Shown: positions 63,603 through 64,000 of the stretch, piece by piece | How the letters are laid out: the number at the start of each line of letters is the position of its first letter | Numbering within the stretch: the stretch's first letter is position 1 | From: an uncultured Vibrio sp. | Lineage (GTDB): Bacteria; Pseudomonadota; Gammaproteobacteria; Enterobacterales; Vibrionaceae | DNA: 64,000 bases | Direction of reading: 5' to 3' | Assembly: GCF_963675395.1 (NCBI RefSeq) | Contig: NZ_OY776222.1 | Coordinates: forward strand, 930,001 to 994,000 | Translations under genes and position numbers: made by a program | Notes under the pieces: model-generated | Seen by the model: the letters and a program-made list of their open reading frames with translations, nothing else | What the model was told of the DNA's origin: nothing | Databases searched by the model: none

Positions 63603-64000
63603 TTGAAGACGAACATAAAAGAAAAGATTTTTGCCTTATCTGCTGCGGCATTGCTGCTTAACGGATGTGCCAGTTACAGCATCACTGAGCGAGATATGAA
63701 CCAATATCTCCAAGATAAAGCGACAATTAATCAATCCGTTGGGGTTGAAAACGTCATGTATGCGCAAGTATCCGTTGATGATCTTGAAGTGAAAATTGGT
63801 CGCGTAGACAATGATCGCATTTCGGTTTTCGCAAATACGACAGCGGACGTGCAGTTTTTGACTCAACGTACGGTAGGCTTAGATCTCGACCTGGAATTTA
63901 GCGCGATTCCTAAATACGACCAAAAAACAGGTGAAGTGTTTCTGCAGTCACTTCGTTTGGAGAAGTTTGAAGACAAAAGTAATTTGCTGACACCAGAAAT
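63603..64000 (+). CDS. DUF1439-type lipoprotein (3' part beyond window)
   Basis: About 132 codons from a TTG at 63603 to the window edge. Lipoprotein signal peptide with lipobox LLNGC (Cys near residue 22) after IFALSAAALL. The mature part (SITERDMNQYLQDKATINQS, then VNDLEVKIGR-like beta strands) resembles the DUF1439 family of envelope lipoproteins in gammaproteobacteria. No ATG is available near the signal peptide start. Function unknown. Confidence 0.75.
   Translation, partial: MKTNIKEKIFALSAAALLLNGCASYSITERDMNQYLQDKATINQSVGVENVMYAQVSVDDLEVKIGRVDNDRISVFANTTADVQFLTQRTVGLDLDLEFSAIPKYDQKTGEVFLQSLRLEKFEDKSNLLTPE

Overview
The window looks like one contiguous piece of a Vibrio chromosome, most likely from the Harveyi clade (V. 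parahaemolyticus / V. alginolyticus / V. harveyi relatives) and plausibly the second chromosome. This rests on the overall protein similarity as I recall it, a CqsS-type quorum-sensing kinase, and three attC recombination sites of about 124 bp whose shared block (AATGCCACGCGT, then CACTCTTA) matches the superintegron repeats I remember from that clade. The species is inferred. No rRNA, tRNA, CRISPR array or prophage was seen.

Layout. 1-9.5 kb: a truncated LysR regulator, a stand-alone RibD-type deaminase between two broken genes, a FAN1-like nuclease, an OFA-type MFS carrier, a DcuC-type carrier and a delta-9 fatty acid desaturase with a FabR-like operator. 9.6-21.9 kb: a signalling block holding a CqsS-like receptor kinase without cqsA, the GTPase YlqF, and a tightly packed four-gene operon (BvgS/VieS-type hybrid kinase, REC-EAL, REC-LuxR and sensor-GGDEF) that joins a phosphorelay to opposing c-di-GMP enzymes, followed by a LysR and a further LuxR-type regulator. 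22.5-30.5 kb: small transporters, a Nudix hydrolase, acetyltransferases, and a DASS dicarboxylate carrier divergent from a DcuS/DcuR-type two-component pair. 30.6-36.2 kb: a CDGSH-glutamate synthase fusion beside katG, then small housekeeping enzymes. 36.3-45.2 kb: a TRAP transporter (DctPQM) divergent from a Cache-histidine kinase/LuxR regulator/LysR operon, with a CoA-transferase and a ketoacyl reductase downstream; together this looks like a carboxylic-acid uptake and CoA-activation island. 45.5-49.6 kb: an RpiR regulator and a polar amino-acid ABC transporter whose promoters share a 17-bp motif. 49.8-51.2 kb: a MATE efflux pump.

51.2-55.2 kb is an integrase-less gene-cassette cluster: three attC sites on the minus strand, an IS30-family element, small hypothetical genes and a TacA/TacT-type toxin-antitoxin pair transcribed against the attC direction. 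A MocR regulator and a divergent EamA exporter follow.

57.8-63.1 kb is a Nik/Opp-type ABC importer operon (small His-rich exported protein, binding protein, two permeases, fused double ATPase) preceded by a good Zur operator, so it is probably a zinc or zinc-metallophore importer. The window ends inside a DUF1439-type lipoprotein gene.

The most unusual points are the Zur-controlled Nik-type importer, the c-di-GMP phosphorelay operon with a Cys-rich sensor linker and an RBS-sequestering hairpin, the CqsS without CqsA, the CDGSH-GltB fusion, the cassette cluster, and a roughly 130-bp dispersed repeat present three times.
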